From Anisakis pegreffii (taxonomy: Eukaryota > Nematoda > Chromadorea > Rhabditida > Anisakidae), in contig JAPYMA010000904.1 of assembly GCA_035041965.1 (NCBI GenBank), positions 1 through 64,000 on the forward strand: 64,000 bases of DNA, in the 5' to 3' direction. The notes under the pieces were generated by a model. The model had not been told where the DNA came from, did not search any database, and was given only the letters and a program-made list of their open reading frames with translations. Shown one piece after another: positions 14,401-28,900 of this stretch (positions within the stretch are counted from its first letter, which is position 1; every line of letters starts with the position of its first letter). A program made the position numbers and the translations under genes.

Positions 14401-17400
14401 CACCAGCAGACTGCTGGAACAATTTGGCCGCGATTTTCATCTCTTCATCGGTGTGCATCGTTTGTGATGCGGCGATACCCGACATCAGTGCACCACAATT
14501 GAACAACACTGCGGCGCGTTCGAACGATCCATCGGTTAATGCTAAGACAGATATTTCAAGTTAATTCATTATCTATTCCTATTCCGTTTCACTCATCCAC
14601 CAATCTTCTATACAACTAAATTTTTTCCACTCAACAAGTTCTGGTTTCGCCTCGAAAAACAAGTCACATAAAAGTGTCCTAAAGATAAGACACTAATAAC
14701 TCCACCATTCAAACTAATCACATCTGCGAGTGCCTGTCAAGTGATTCAACACTCAAATAAAGAAAGCAATCTTTCACATCGGTAAAATACGACGGTAATA
14801 AATAGCTAATCGCCCATAATTTCTTTGAATTCTTCATCTGAGTTCTGAGATCAAGTAATTTGATGCTTCAGAAGCACCATCAACAGAAATCGTTCAACAA
14901 AGTGTTTGTTCCATCAGTAACACCAGCACCAAACGATCGCAACAATAACTCACTCAGCGATGCTTTGCTGAAGAAGATGGATCCTTTATCGAACGCATCT
15001 TTCCACTTGAACGCTATCGGATTGGTCGCTGCGGTTATCGGTAATTTATTTTCGACTGCTACCAACTGATCATAATAACTGCAATGAGTATGGGGTAATA
15101 GTTGTATTCACCTTTTCATTCTAAAATTATTATTGTTATTTGGATATCGAGTGATTCTTTTGTCAATCGCTGTGAGCGATCGGCGGAATATTTATTTTAT
15201 TTGGGTTATGATTATTTATTGGATTGATATTCGGCTACGGTTGATTATGCAAAGTATTCACGGCAACTAATTAATTACTCGGTTGTGTTTGGTTGGCCTG
15301 CTCGCCTAGCCAGCGGGGTGGCGTGAATTGAGGCTTAAACAATATGCATGGAAACACGAGCATTGTGGCCAGCAACGTTATAAACGTTTGATAGCCTGGC
15401 TAATCCAGGTAATCATGCATTCACTCAAATATACGTGCATGTCTCTTTGTTACATATCATCGAATACTACTCTTTTGATAACTCATCCACTGTACTTTAT
15501 CAATTCCATTACATATCAACCCATTCTCGTCGCTTCTTTAACAAGTCCTCAACCCTCTTCAATCAATCATCAGTTTCACCCTCCCTTCAGCATCACCCAG
15601 CTCAACAATGAAGACTAAATTATTTCATCGTGATGAAATTTTGAAGTGCAATCACCATATTAGTGCAACTGTTCACTACCAATTTATGTTCATCGAATCA
15701 TTCGATGTTTCACTGCTGCTATACGTAACACAACAAAAAATTGGTTGTCATGTGAACAAAACTATTCCATGATAAAATACAGCCATTATATTTGCCTCCA
15801 ATATGAAAGAACTCTGTTAAGTTAGACTCACGTTTTTTCTTCACAGAACACATTTCAATAGATTCATATTTCTTATCGCTGATGGAATAAAGTCTCTTCT
15901 CAACTGAATTTCTCAGGTGGTTGAAATACCCATCGAATCTCTACACCAAATGTGTGCGATTGTCAATAAAAAGAAAATTTGTGCATTTCATTTTAGATGT
16001 GCGTTTCACTAGAGTGACCACCAATCTATTAATGGATGTAATCGAGTTGCTATGCATAACAATCAACGAGCGTTGTTGTGCGAGTTCGATTAAAGCGAAT
16101 ACTCAAATGCATCGCACCAAATAGATAATAATTCAACATCTTTACGCTTCAACAACTTGGTGCAAGGGCATCTTCTCAAGTGAATATATGTAAAGAACTA
16201 TATATGAACATATACAAAGGAGTATGTACTAAGTGAAGAATGCATATACACAGAAAGGAGTATGCACTTATTCGATTGTGAGTATCATCTAGCTGTTAAC
16301 GAATGAAAAGGGCGAAAAGTGCCGTAGCTGATGAGGCACAAGTAATTTTACATTCCTCAATATGCACCGTTTCTTTAGTCCATCGAAAACTAGCAAACTG
16401 CGGATCATATACTTTTCATATAAATCACTTACTAAAATTGGCAAATTATTGATCAGAGACTGATGATTCATTCAAAATGTTAACTTAAGTTGGAGGAGAA
16501 ATAGAATGAAGAGACAAAAATGAACTTTGATATTTCTATCAGTTGTTCATCAAAGGTGAGAAATGCATTGATTTATATGGGAAGATTACTGCAAGTACAG
16601 AACTTCATTACTTTAAACAAGTTTAAATAATTCGAAAAATTAATATGAAACGTTTTTGCATAAAATATTCTGAATATATGGAGTCAGATTCAACATTTTG
16701 TTCAGTTCATATAGTCGAATTTGAAGACAATATGAACTCAGTGCCTTGCAAACTCGAGTGCAACAATGCAGATTTAATGTAATCACATATTACATTACCT
16801 CTTTTTGTTCTCATCTCATTGAAATTACCACAAAAAAGATTCACTTCAACAGCAATCGCCGAAACAGGCAATTTTTTCGCAGCAATTGTAATGTTTTATC
16901 AAGTGTTCGCTTCCTCTCAGTGTTTACATTTCTCTTTACGGTGTTACAATGATTACTATGAATTTCATTGATTCACATCAAAGCAAACAACTTTCATATG
17001 AACTGTTATGGTCGATTATCCGATATTTATATTCGATTTTCCTGGGGTGAATAATATCGAAAATGATGCAGAGATTGAGATTTCCACACAGATTTAAAGT
17101 ATATTTTCTTTTTGAAATGATTTGTGAACTAAAGAGAAACCTGACGGTCAGTGATCGGTAAGAATGGTCAAAATCAGAAACTAGCGAAGGTAATTTTCAA
17201 AAATTTATTGTCACATGATGCATCATCCATGTAAAATGATTAACTGTGACCAGTTTCCACTTAACTCATACGATTTGAATCCAATTTTTTTCTTCACAAT
17301 CAAATAATTGACTTTGTCGCGTATGAATCAGAACTATCATTCACTTTGAATGCACTACAATGCAGGGTAATTTGATCGCATTAAGCTCTCCACAAAAATA

Positions 17401-17944
17401 CACACGCTTTCCCAGCTTAAACTGATAATGAATTACCTCAAAGGGCTCCGGTTCAGACAGTCAGATAGATGTACATGCTATTTATCATCGGCTTTTTATG
17501 ATTTCGCCGGTTGAGGTATCCGCTCTTAAGTTCATTTTCTGAATTGAACACAACCTCAAGTCTGCGCGGCTTTGAGGATGCTCTATCATGAATGAAATCT
17601 CAAAATTTTTTCAGCCTCAAGCTTTCCTTCATCACTTAGCGCCAAACTGTAAAATGATCTACATGCCAATCAAAAGGAAGATCAACTGAGAAGATGAGTA
17701 GATCAAAAGCAGATCAAAATAGAACTGACCGTGTCAGAACATCCAGCGCACTTTGGTGTTTGTCGAGTGGTTGAATACATGCTTTATTTCTGAGTCTGTT
17801 TAGTTCTTGAACGGCTTCTTTGGTCTCTGAGCTGACATCATCGGAAGTTTGATAGATTGTTTCAATGTAGGATGTTAGTGGCTTTGCTAGGTCCACTTCA
17901 TTTGTTGATTTGAGCGGAACGGTAAGAAATGTCGCCGAAGACAT
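5410..17944 (-). CDS. alx-1: ALIX/PDCD6IP homologue (Bro1-domain ESCRT accessory protein)
   Basis: Adaptor linking endosomal sorting, ESCRT-III recruitment and membrane scission. Exons on the minus strand, in order: 17944-17730, 15078-14954, 14541-14357, 14092-13996, 13845-13736, 13592-13520, 13161-13022, 12666-12564, 12363-12240, 12069-11889, 11746-11514, 11197-11101, 10785-10585, 10317-10183, 9916-9796, 7501-7364, 6927-6790, 6271-6128, 5498-5410. Phases agree throughout and sum to about 882 codons; human ALIX is 868. The Bro1 domain comes first ([45 protein letters not shown]), then the coiled-coil V domain ([40 protein letters not shown]), then a Pro/Gln-rich tail ending in a poly-Gln run. 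The join of exons 6 and 7 is the least certain; a micro-exon may be missing there. Introns hold repeats. Family assignment is firm. Confidence 0.95.
5517..5722. repeat. Decayed partial duplicate of an alx-1 exon border plus short repeats
   Basis: About 5533-5640 matches about 6251-6360: both contain the intron end and start of the penultimate alx-1 exon (CGCCATCGGTT-AGCTGTAAATT) and the downstream GACCATCCGACGACTC. The copy lies in the last intron, and its would-be exon is degraded. Alongside, a TTACT-ATGCCGTCA motif appears three times (about 5517, 5642 and 5705), the middle one forming a 7-bp-arm hairpin (TACTGAC/GTCAGTA). Confidence 0.75.
8075..8148 (-). other. Possible cryptic or alternative exon in a 2.3-kb alx-1 intron
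   Basis: A 74-nt open stretch is bounded by an acceptor (AAATTTAG) and a strong donor (GTGAGT). It would encode 24 Ala/Lys-rich residues including [18 protein letters not shown]. Its entry phase matches the preceding alx-1 exon (9916-9796), but 74 nt is not a multiple of three, so inclusion would shift the Pro-rich tail out of frame. I do not recognise it from ALIX proteins. It may be an alternative exon with early termination, part of an unseen nested gene, or chance. Confidence 0.25.
15131..15414 (+). mobile_element. Dispersed element, copy 1 (alx-1 intron 1)
   Basis: This stretch is highly similar, in inverted orientation, to 62345-62600. Shared blocks include TATGCAAAGTATTCACGGCA, CTCGGTTGTGTT, GGCGT-AATTGAGGC and AACGTT-AAACGTTTGA-AGCCTGGC-AATCCAGG. 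It is non-coding. Both copies sit in introns, and no terminal repeats or target duplications are clear. A short non-autonomous element is the simplest reading. Confidence 0.85.
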
Positions 17945-17952
17945 CTGAAACC
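17945..17952 (-). promoter_or_regulatory. Acceptor-like site directly before the alx-1 start codon
   Basis: On the minus strand the sequence reads GGTTTCAG followed at once by the ATG at 17944-17942. An AG acceptor touching the start codon, with no coding exon recognised upstream, is typical of spliced-leader trans-splicing in nematodes. It could instead be the 3' end of an intron in the 5' UTR. Confidence 0.45.
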
Positions 17953-18639
17953 GAATAAGGCATTGACAGATATTTCTCCAAGATCTTTAGTGATTTCGTC
18001 CTTTGAAAAGCCGATTTCCGCAAACGGACTTCAAGAACGTAACTGATAAAACCAGCGATCTTGAAATTTTTCGACAAATTCACTTAAGTATGCGAATTTG
18101 AATGGGTTTAAAAGCTATTCCAGATCGATTGAATCGACTCAATGTTAGCCATCGGCTCAATTGATCAGGTCACTTTTGGAAAATGGACGAAAACTGTTAA
18201 ACAACGGAGCAGTTGACCATAACAGTTGGGAACAGAAACAAAAATGTGGTCAAAATTTTGATTATTCGCAACTTGTTGGCGGATATTAAATGATTTGTTG
18301 AGCTTGTAAAATCATTTTAACATATCAAATTGCGTAATTTAAAGTGATCAGTTACTAGTTGCGAAATACTGCGAGGATTAAATAAGTACTATACACGTCA
18401 AGAAAAAATAACACCGAAAGACGTATACTATGTGATATATTGTTGCTTGTTTAGATGATGCATAACGATCTTTCGCTATTGAATGAATCAGTCGTGTTGA
18501 GACGATTCGCTACACTGGCTCCACCCTAGAGAATAGTTCAGCAGTCATTTTGCGATTCGCCAATTGGCAGTAACTCAAAATTAACAAGTCCATCGCTAAA
18601 TTAACAGACTAAATTTGAAGTTGGACGTGTTATTCGAAC

Positions 18640-19029
18640 TAGTGTTTGCAAAATATCGAGCATTTTCTGAATACCGAGATCGGTGTTAGTATCGGTAACG
18701 TTTTTCAATACCGATACGATACCGCTATTAAAAAGCAATTTTTGAAATATAGATATGTAACTTGTTCAAACACATTCTTTTTGAGCCAATGTGTTCATAA
18801 TTATTCAGAAAACAATTTATTAAAAAATCACTCTAAAAAGCTCAAGAAATTCAAGAAAAAATAAAAATGGGTATGATTCATGTCCCAGTCGTGATGGATA
18901 TACTAGCAAATTCACTTAAAATGACTTGTGGTATGAATATCGGAAATACCGACACCACAAATCTCGAGATCGGTATCGTTTTTCCAATACCGGTATTCGG
19001 TATTACCAAGATTCTGTGCAAACACTACT
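18640..19029. mobile_element. MITE-like element with inverted ends
   Basis: The left end TAGTGTTTGCA is mirrored by TGCAAACACTA at the right end. Inside each end are inverted blocks rich in ATACCGA/TCGGTAT. A 12-bp direct repeat, TGTTATTCGAAC, lies just outside both ends (18628-18639 and 19030-19041) and could be a target duplication, although it is longer than the usual 8 bp. A short open frame inside (18646-18864) looks incidental. Confidence 0.75.
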
Positions 19030-19304
19030 TGTTATTCGAACACTGAGCAGTTGGTTTGCCGGTTGCTCTGGGCTCAATTAGGCACAGCTTTTGCCAATGG
19101 TATTTGATTTGAGCGCAATACGAGTATTCATCTATGTAAAGTATTTATGACATCGGACATTCATTATTGCTTGGTTGTAGGGTGTTTAACGTGCTGATCA
19201 CTAAGGATAAATTCGATGAGATCAATTGGAATCGCTGTTTGTTATTGATTCCGAACGATTACATACTGGTTTACTGCCGTCGATTGCTTCAAATAGCTAC
19301 CTTG

Positions 19305-19470
19305 AACGATCATTGGATGCATGTTCAATCGATCAGTCAGGGTGTATTTTTGGGCTCATTTCGAGTCCCTTACCCTAGAAATAATCGGATAATATGGAAC
19401 AGTAGCCTTACACTTTTATGCTCTCCAAATCAGTAATCGGAGTTAGAATTTCATGAAAACAGATGATTCT
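19305..19470 (+). repeat. Dispersed repeat family A, 5' part
   Basis: It matches 51036-51200 over ATGTTCAATCG, GTGTATTTT-GGCT, GAGTCCCTT-CCTAGAAAT and GTTAGAATTT-TGAA-ACAGATGATTC. The copy cuts into the end of an open frame beginning at 19177, so any exon there has been invaded or is spurious. Confidence 0.75.
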
Positions 19471-19630
19471 CAACAAATTTGAGAGTACGGGTAGCTTGAA
19501 AATGGTGCTCGTGTTAATCCTATAGAACTGTATCATTGTATGTTCTGAATCAAATTCTGAATTAGATCAAGTCAGATAATAGCGTTGGTTGGATTTGGTG
19601 ATATCAGTGATATTGGCAGTCCATTCGGTT

Positions 19631-20272
<642 letters not shown>

Positions 20273-21080
20273 TAGTTGTAAGATGAGAGAAAGATAATTG
20301 TGAGATTGCGAGAACAAGAATGGAGTGTGCATGCTCAAGAGGCGCATAAATTGGGTAGATTGCTCTGCATTGACTGCAGAGTCGTCGGCATTCAGATATA
20401 AGCAGTACGTAGGAGACTCGGCATTCTACACAGATATAAACACTTCATTTAAACACTGCACATCAAAAATATGCATGGTGTGTTATATAGAAAACAAATG
20501 TGGAAATGCTCGCGGTGAAGAGAAATGCGAAACGAAGAACGATGTTGCATGCCTTGACAATAAGATATCTTAAAACAGATGTAAATACAAAGCATGGAAT
20601 GAAAGAGGCGGTAAGGTTCTTCTTAACCTTCTGATGCTTCAAATAATCAGTAAATACACGTTACTCTCACCACAATTCGGTATTTGTCATCTTCATGAAG
20701 TCATCTGTCGTGACGAAGCGCGAAAGGGACGATTCGTGAGGGACATCAAAGTGATATGTGAAATCAACCTTTAAATCTGTACTTAGCTGAATATGTATAA
20801 GATGTACACGGATATCATGCACTATCGATTCGGATGATGAAACTTAACTTTCGTATATCTCATTTGGAGGATCTCCTCTCTTTTGTGTTTGTATCTTATG
20901 AATGCTTTGTGTTTCGATATATAATACAGTGGTATAAACGCCGAAATCATCATCATTACCACTGTTCTACACTCAATATCATCATTTAGCAATAGCTCTT
21001 AGTGTGTCTCAACCATTATTCCATTCATATCTCAACATTAATCCTCGACCTTTCTCTGCCCGTTACTCATCCAACTCCTT

Positions 21081-22490
21081 GTAAATCGTGTCCGTTCCAG
21101 TTGATTTATATCCTTGCTCTAACAATACCGCAGCTCATGATGGCGTTCTAACGCCGAAACGTCCTACAATGTTTCCATATTTTCGCCTATTTTTCTGGTC
21201 ACTGTTCCTTGATAATGGGAAATTTATGAAGAGCAATTTCAGTGAAGAATTTTCGGACCTTTTCCGTACGATAGTAAATACGTTCAAGAAAATGATGCCA
21301 GATCTCATGATCATTTGCGTATTCCAGCGGAGTTGTCACGTATCACAGTTATAAGCTAGTGCATAAATTGGGTGATCACTGGAATTTAGAAACAACGAGA
21401 TCTACAATGGACTCTATTGACTGTAAGAATGAAATTAATGTGCTTATAAAATTTTTCATCATTATCGATCAAAATTTCTGGGCCTTTGCTTTGACAGTAC
21501 TGAGTTATTGGTTTGATAAAACTGGCTGCTTTGAGTAAACTTATAAAATGTATGGATGGCTGAACATTTGGGAACTGCGAATGAGATGTCTAGACGCCGT
21601 TTATGGGACCATTTTCATATCTTCAGTGCAATTTGCTAGCTCTATTGCCTTTGTTCTAGTCAGTGTAACTACGGTTACTCTTAGACTGGAGATTATTCTT
21701 ACGTTTAGGTTCAGGCTGAAATTTTTTTGATAGGGTATAATTTCTTCGCAGAAGTGCTTTTAACGGCAATCGCTGCTCGAGATGCATCCGAGCAGCATGC
21801 ATGCGAATAATTTATTTCAACTTTTACACTGTCAATGACTAACAACAACACAACGAATAAATTTTTATTGATGCATTTTATGAATCATAAAAATTTATGC
21901 CATTCATAGATGATCAAATCGTCGTCATTGCGATACAATAACCAATAAAGGCATCGTTCCGATGAGTGAAATTATTTTATTGTACCTTTTTTTTATCATT
22001 TGCGGGAAAGAAACCAAAATTGGAATGTGCATTCATTATGATATGCAAGTGGTGAGATTTATCATCGTATCAAAACGTCGGACGTTGACTGCAGCTTGTA
22101 CGAAATGTTTCCACATGAATTCTAGTGCTAAATTTTCACAGACTGCTCTGATGATGCGATTCGAGAATTTTGATGGATCGCTGCATATAACAATCGCAAC
22201 TTTGGATTCGGTGGATTCACTTCTTGATAAATCCACTTCACACTTTCGATTGGAAGTGCGTTTTCGAACCGCCGAAGGGTGCTGAAAATCGACGAGTATC
22301 TCGATTGAGATCACATCTCCGAATGACATTTATTCGCGCCGTTCACCATTTGCATGTCAAAAAATGCAAGAAATTGACACAAACAGTACATTCTCAAGAT
22401 TCCACAACTTCGCTTCGATTCTAACGGAAGAACTAAGAATGCGTTGTTGTAAAGACGGTCTGCGTTGGGCACTAACAGTGAGCAAGGTGA
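21081..22490 (+). other. Region of unresolved coding potential
   Basis: Two long open stretches occur on the plus strand: about 21091-21354 after a GTTCCAG acceptor, and 21962-22285. The second contains FENFDGSLHITIATLDSVDS, which could be the first strands of a second C2 domain. A different frame stays open from about 22232 to a GTGAGA donor at 22488 and includes ILTEELRMRCCKDGLRWALT. The minus strand is also open over 22036-22329. I could not chain these into one transcript. They may be further exons of the gene starting near 19.6 kb. Confidence 0.2.
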
Positions 22491-22912
22491 GAATCATTGG
22501 AGAGTGCAGTCGTCGAAAAGATAAATGAAAGCGATCATCCATTTAGTTGCGTGGATGTGTTTGCTCCATCTCTTTTACAGGGTCATAAGATAACTCAGAA
22601 AGTTGTTTTGGTTGTATCGATAGCCTGAAATATCGGTAATATTCCAAAGAAACATCCACTACTAGGTCAAATGCTCAAGATGGGCAAGGAATACTGATAT
22701 TGAATGTGTATATTGTACAGTCAATCCTGAAAGATTTTCACCCATTCCAATCAATAACTGATTGAAAGCTTAATATTTTCGTGGAGTCACCTCATCTTAG
22801 ATCGACTACTGAAGCAAGCTGATCTTAATTCCTAGCATGTGTCCTTTCGAATTCATTGTGAACCTTTCAGTTACGCTTCTTTCAGATTGACCTCTTTTGA
22901 AGGGTTTTTGAA

Positions 22913-25900
22913 TCAAGATTGAATTAGTGACACAAGATAAAATTCAATAACAGGTGCAGCTTGATGGAGCAAAATGCAGTTCTCAGCGGTATACCTTTGT
23001 CGTTGCCTTGCAATACTGACAGCGTCACGTATTGTCGGATAGAAATTCTCTTTTGGAACGAATCGATGAAAACCACTCGAGTCGAATAGTTCGCGAACTG
23101 GCGCTACAATTCGTTGTTATCACTGATGTTCAACGATCATCTAATTTGATCACTAGAAACATCTATTTGATCGCTACATGGATGTGTATGTATTATTGTT
23201 CGCAAAATTTTCTTCATTTTTGTGAACATTTCATAAATTAGCCACTTGAAGAAAGTTGATCACAAATTCACTGACCTTTAGCCGCAGCAAAATAGACCAG
23301 AACTCGTTCAGAGCGCATTTCAGCGAATATCTGCAAAACTTTTTCTGCTATAGAAACAACAAAGTCTCATCGAACCAAAACATTTTCGTCAACGACTTTT
23401 ATCTAGATCAATGATTCATTCCCTAAACAAATGTTTATTTTTGAGAGCTTAAAACAAAATTGAATCCGTCAGTCATCTCGATGGAATAATCATTGATTTA
23501 ATTACGAATGCACTCAATCCTTCAGGTGTGGACATTTAACGACAGTTCTGACGTGTCAAGCTTGATCGTTTGTTAGTTGAACTGAGCAGTGGTCAAATGA
23601 TGCACTGCACTCACCTCTTTGATCGCATTCACACCCATAAAGTCGACGAAAGTAAAGCCAGAACAGTCGATGATGAAATGTCGTGAAGGATGCATTTCAA
23701 CTGCTGCACGAGTGTCTGGCTGTATAAATCTTATTCATAATCTCTTTTGTTAGCTACTAAATGCATGATTTGATTAGATTCAAAAGAGCACGGCTTCTAG
23801 TCTTTGATCAAGTCCTGGAGATCAAGCAAAAGCTGCATGAAATGCTAGGGTAATCTGTACGAGTTGGCGTTATTTTTTCTAATTAAAGCAGTCTTTATGG
23901 ATGTAATGACGCAGTGACTTACGAGGACACGTGATGCATTTGTGCATTGTATTGAAACGTCATTAGGGTACTGACCATGTGGAAAAAGGATCGAAGGCCT
24001 TTCCACCCTCCACTGTTTCAGTACCTTAAATTATGTTACGGTCACAAGTTCGAACAATTTCTATGATTCGCAAATTAATCGATAACAAACAAGATAGGGA
24101 CTTTAGTTGTTTCAATTTGGCCTGCAATCATATTTATTATTTGAACTGAATTGTTTAATTTGACCTGAAATGTTATTTATACTCGACTTTAGTCGACCTG
24201 AAATGGTGAGATGTGAAATGAACAGCTACCTTATAAATGATACGCTTAAAACGTTCCACATTTGTGAACAACAGTGGTGAGTCGAAACGAAACACACAAA
24301 CGCCCTGAAATACGATAATTCAATGGTATTCATCGCATTCACATTTTATAAGTAATGAGTCGCTGAATTAGAAAACCAGAAGTTCACTACATCGTAGTTG
24401 GTAACAGCGTGATAGCGCTCTGAATCTCGATAATCGTTTGTTCCCTCTAAATTCGCTAGAAGATGCCATCGTGACCTGAAATGGGAAGATTTCACCTTTT
24501 ATTCCCAACGGGAACTTTTTCTTTTTATTACACTTTTCCAAAATCTTTAAAATTTTCGAGATTGGCATTGCAAAAGTTCGAATGGCTTGCAAACAATGAC
24601 AAGTACTTAATATAAAAGGAACACTCATTCGATACAGCCGTATTCGTGCACCCAAAATAATTTTAAGATGTTCTCTTATCGTTAGCTATTCTCAGTTGGG
24701 TGCCAAAAAATAAAAAGAATTTCACTTACCATTGCGTACGAAATACAGTAGTCATCAATGCGAATGCCAGCGATATGATAAGGCCTTGCATAACATCGTA
24801 AACTACGGTAGCGGTGAAACTGACCAACCAAATCAACTGAATCAACAAGAAGGTAGATTCAGGTTTAGTGCGCGGAATATGTTTCAATTAAAATGGCAGT
24901 TATTGATCATTATCGATTATTGATTACTGATCATTATTGATCAAAAAATCATTGATCATTATTGATCAAAACGGCAATTATCGATTATTAATTATTGAAC
25001 ATTGCGATCATTATTATAACGAAGAAATAACTTACAAAATCAATGGTAGACAGTGACCACAAACGCTTCAGTTCACCGAATTTTTGGAACATTCCTCTGA
25101 GCGCGACAATGATGATCGCAGATAAGACACACTTAAAATTGATTCCGTCAAAACCGTTCTCTTCAATTTCATTGTAGCCAGTCAATTCTAACCGGACATC
25201 TCATGTTATATTAACGATTTGAAGTTTGAATAACTTTCGAAAATTTTCACAGTTCAAACGAACTCAGTGTTTTCTCTCTTACTACTATTAACTGATGATT
25301 GAGGAGTTTCGAAAAACGATGCTACACATTGGCTGCACATCAGCGAGCAGAAATTTTCCAGTTGCTCGTGTTGATTGCTCACGAGTTTGGTCACCGAGTT
25401 GCTCGCCGCCATGGTCATTAGCATGAGCCAGCCTTAGACTGCTCATGCTCAAATTTCGTTCGTATGCTCATCAGTGTCTAGCATTACTAGTAGCACTGCT
25501 CAATTGCGACACACGACAATAATTCTTTTCAGTCGTTATATATGTGAAACACCGCTGTTTCAGACTTCATTCAAAACTTTTTTCGAGTAGAAATCACCAT
25601 ATGCTGCCTTCATGAGGATAACACGGTGTCGACACAGGTAAAATGATTACCAATTTAGCGCAGCAGCACCCAACCAACTTACCATTGGCAAAGTTCTGAG
25701 GTATCGTCCAAAAAAGATGATCACAGCAAACAAGAGAGCACTTGAAAATATCGCCGAAAGCTGAAAGTTTCCACAAAAATTATTCAAAAAAATTTAAAAT
25801 GAAGTGAATTCTCCATATCACAGATGCATTAAATGACATCGAATCAGACAAATGAGATGAAGATACATCCGTCGAATTGGGTTTGAGTGATGATGCATTA

Positions 25901-28900
25901 TATGAGCTATGAAAGTTACGCAAACTAAACCAATATTATACTCTCAAGAATATGAACAAATCATAAGAATCTATTAACTGTGCCACTATTTACAATCTAA
26001 AAACCATCAGTACTATTTGTAATCACCGCTTATTATCACCTGAGTCTTCGTTCCGGCCGAAACATTCACCAGAGTTCGACCAAGGGAGCATGCCATTGGA
26101 TATACGGGGAAGAAACTTGATACTGCAGCCGTAAAACCGATCGCGTAGAGTTCCTGAAATTGAGAGTCAGTCATTCCAGGAATTCTTTCGCTCAAGGATG
26201 CAAATGGAATTTCATCAGAAAAGCCCTACGAAAATTTTAAGAGCCCTTCTTGTTTGAGTAATGCCCTTCTTTTGAACACAGTTCTGTTGTCGAGTGGTCG
26301 CAAAAGCACAAAGCCCTAGAGGTTGGTTAACTTCAAGGAAGGAACATAGAATATGGTTATCACTGATGATAATATCATATCAATTGTGGCTGCGAGAATA
26401 GTTTTATGGCTTAACGTTTATGCAAGTCCCTGACCTGTCCTGCATCGATTTCGTAGTCGAGTTTTTTGGCGAACATTTTCGCTAGAGATATATGAATAGC
26501 AATAATGACTGCAGCAATACCGAACGAATCAGCGATCAGCTGAGGTATTAAATCGAATCGAGGTAGATTTGGTGATGGCAGTCTTCAAATATGTTTCATT
26601 TTAACATCTCTTCATTGTATTTGTTTAACGGCGAATAAATTAAGAAACCTGTTTGGGCCCATATAGGCTCAACGCACTTTTTAGTATTCAGCCGATACGA
26701 GAAAGTGTTTGAGATAAGAGTGACTTTGAGAATATTTAAAACAACCAAAAAAGTTAGCAAATAACGAATACGTCGAGCTAAGGAATTATTCAGCACCTTC
26801 AATATATCACGGGAATTGATCTCGTGAATGTTTGCAGAGTTAAGAAATATTCATATGACAAATCACAATGTTCAACAACTAAGTAAATAGTACGCATGCA
26901 ATATGATAATAACACAAACCCGCTTGGAATATGACTCACAATACGTATTCGACAATTGCTATGAAGGTGAAGCAGAGCCGATAGAAACGTTGCAATTATC
27001 ACCTGAACATAAACGATTTCACAAAATTTTTATGTTCTATCTCAAAAAACAAAACAAAGTGAACAATTCTCAGATAATAATGCTCTCACCAGAATCAACT
27101 CGAAAGGTATCGGCAGTGAGCAATTGAATTTTCTCTTTACCAGCTTTGCAATGAATATTTTGCCTATCAAAAGGAATGCGATAGATAACACAGCAATCAA
27201 TACAGTGTATGGATTCGACATGTGTATATGTGACAGAATGTCATACACGCGCTGAAAATTTTCCAGAAATAACTGCAAATGAAATCGAATGCTGATAAAT
27301 TTTCATCAAAGTCGAATGAATGGAGTTTTGCAGAAATCCGTCACAAAAATGCAAATGAAAACAGGAGATGCAGTTGATGTTGTTGAATGTTCATAGTGAA
27401 GATAGCAGTGGAATGTAAACATTCAATCAAGTGACATGAAAATGGAAAAGCGTAAAAGATCGTGGAGAAATATTGGTGATGAAAACGGCAAAAAACAGTG
27501 TACAAGGAAGAGCTGTCCAAAGCCAGTTCGTTTTGGAAGGCCGTGAATCGAGAAGATATCCCTTAATTGGGACACAAAAACATGCATTGAGGCTGCAGTC
27601 GAAAAGCCGGAAACGACTTGATCCGAGAAATATGTCGTGATGAATTCGAGATGTAACATGCCCATTAGAATCTGGAACAGTGTGATGCTTTCACTTCATT
27701 TCATTCGCTAACATAAACAGTTAATGTTTACGAATGATCGAAACAACAAGATTGAAAATATGGAGTGTCTTTTTATGAGAAAACAAATAAACTTCAAACA
27801 CTCTGCGAGTTTTGAGGAAATTCTAAAGAGAAATTTTCTGAACTTGTAAATGACCGAGCATTGGCCTGCGAGAGCTTATCTTTGAACTTCGAAATACTAA
27901 GAAAATGAAATGACAATTCAGAAATCATGTCAGAGAAAGAAGAATGCGATATGTGATATAGTGATAAGATCGAGGCATAAACTCGTAATGAGTTGTAATT
28001 GCTGATTAAGTAGGTAATAAATAAATAATCCAATTTTGTTATCGCTATTTCAACGCACCTATGTTTTATGGGATGCATGATCTTATCTTCTTCCATAACG
28101 CTGCTTACTTTTTTTACTCCTTTTACATTTTTTTCAGAGTTTTGACACTTATTGTCATCGTCAAAAATAGAAAGTCTTTCTGCTCCCTGGAACATTCATT
28201 CTCTGATGGTTGTACAGATCAGTCCCCACACGCGAGTGCTCCATTACCCCCTTTGATGGTTTGATAGGCCGTCAATATCTCCTCCTGCTACAATAATTTA
28301 CTAATTTCCACGCATAACGTCAGAACTAATTTCCCGATCCCTTCCATTACCCACTGACACCCCCAAAATACCCAAAAATGGGTAACTTATCCACATGCAA
28401 AGGGTAATTTCCCAATGAGGATCCCTGGTATAGATTGATGGAACATCAAAAGAAGCAGTAAGAATAAAGTACTCCTAAAGGAGATATCGCTTATACTAAG
28501 ACAACGCAATTATTGCTCAACTATCCACTGAATCGATTTGAGCACTAATGAGGTTTGAATTATTGCAGAGATACTACAGTATGCCAGTTAAATACCGTAC
28601 ATTAACCAATCCAATCGTGAATGTAAGAACCGATGCCGCTTCAACCGATGTTAATTTTGGGGTTGGTTCAGTGATATTTTGTTGCATTAAGTTAATGTCA
28701 TCTGCCGAGTTATATTCGTTGACGAGACGATCGACTGCTAAGCCAGCCATCAGGCTTACAACAGCGAACGAACCTGAAACTGGGATGAATCGAGCCTGAA
28801 AATGAATCGAACTGAACCTGAAATTAAACTCCCTGCTACCTGATTTGATAAAAAGGGCACTCGTAAAGAAGTGACGTAATGAGACTGATCGATGATGATA

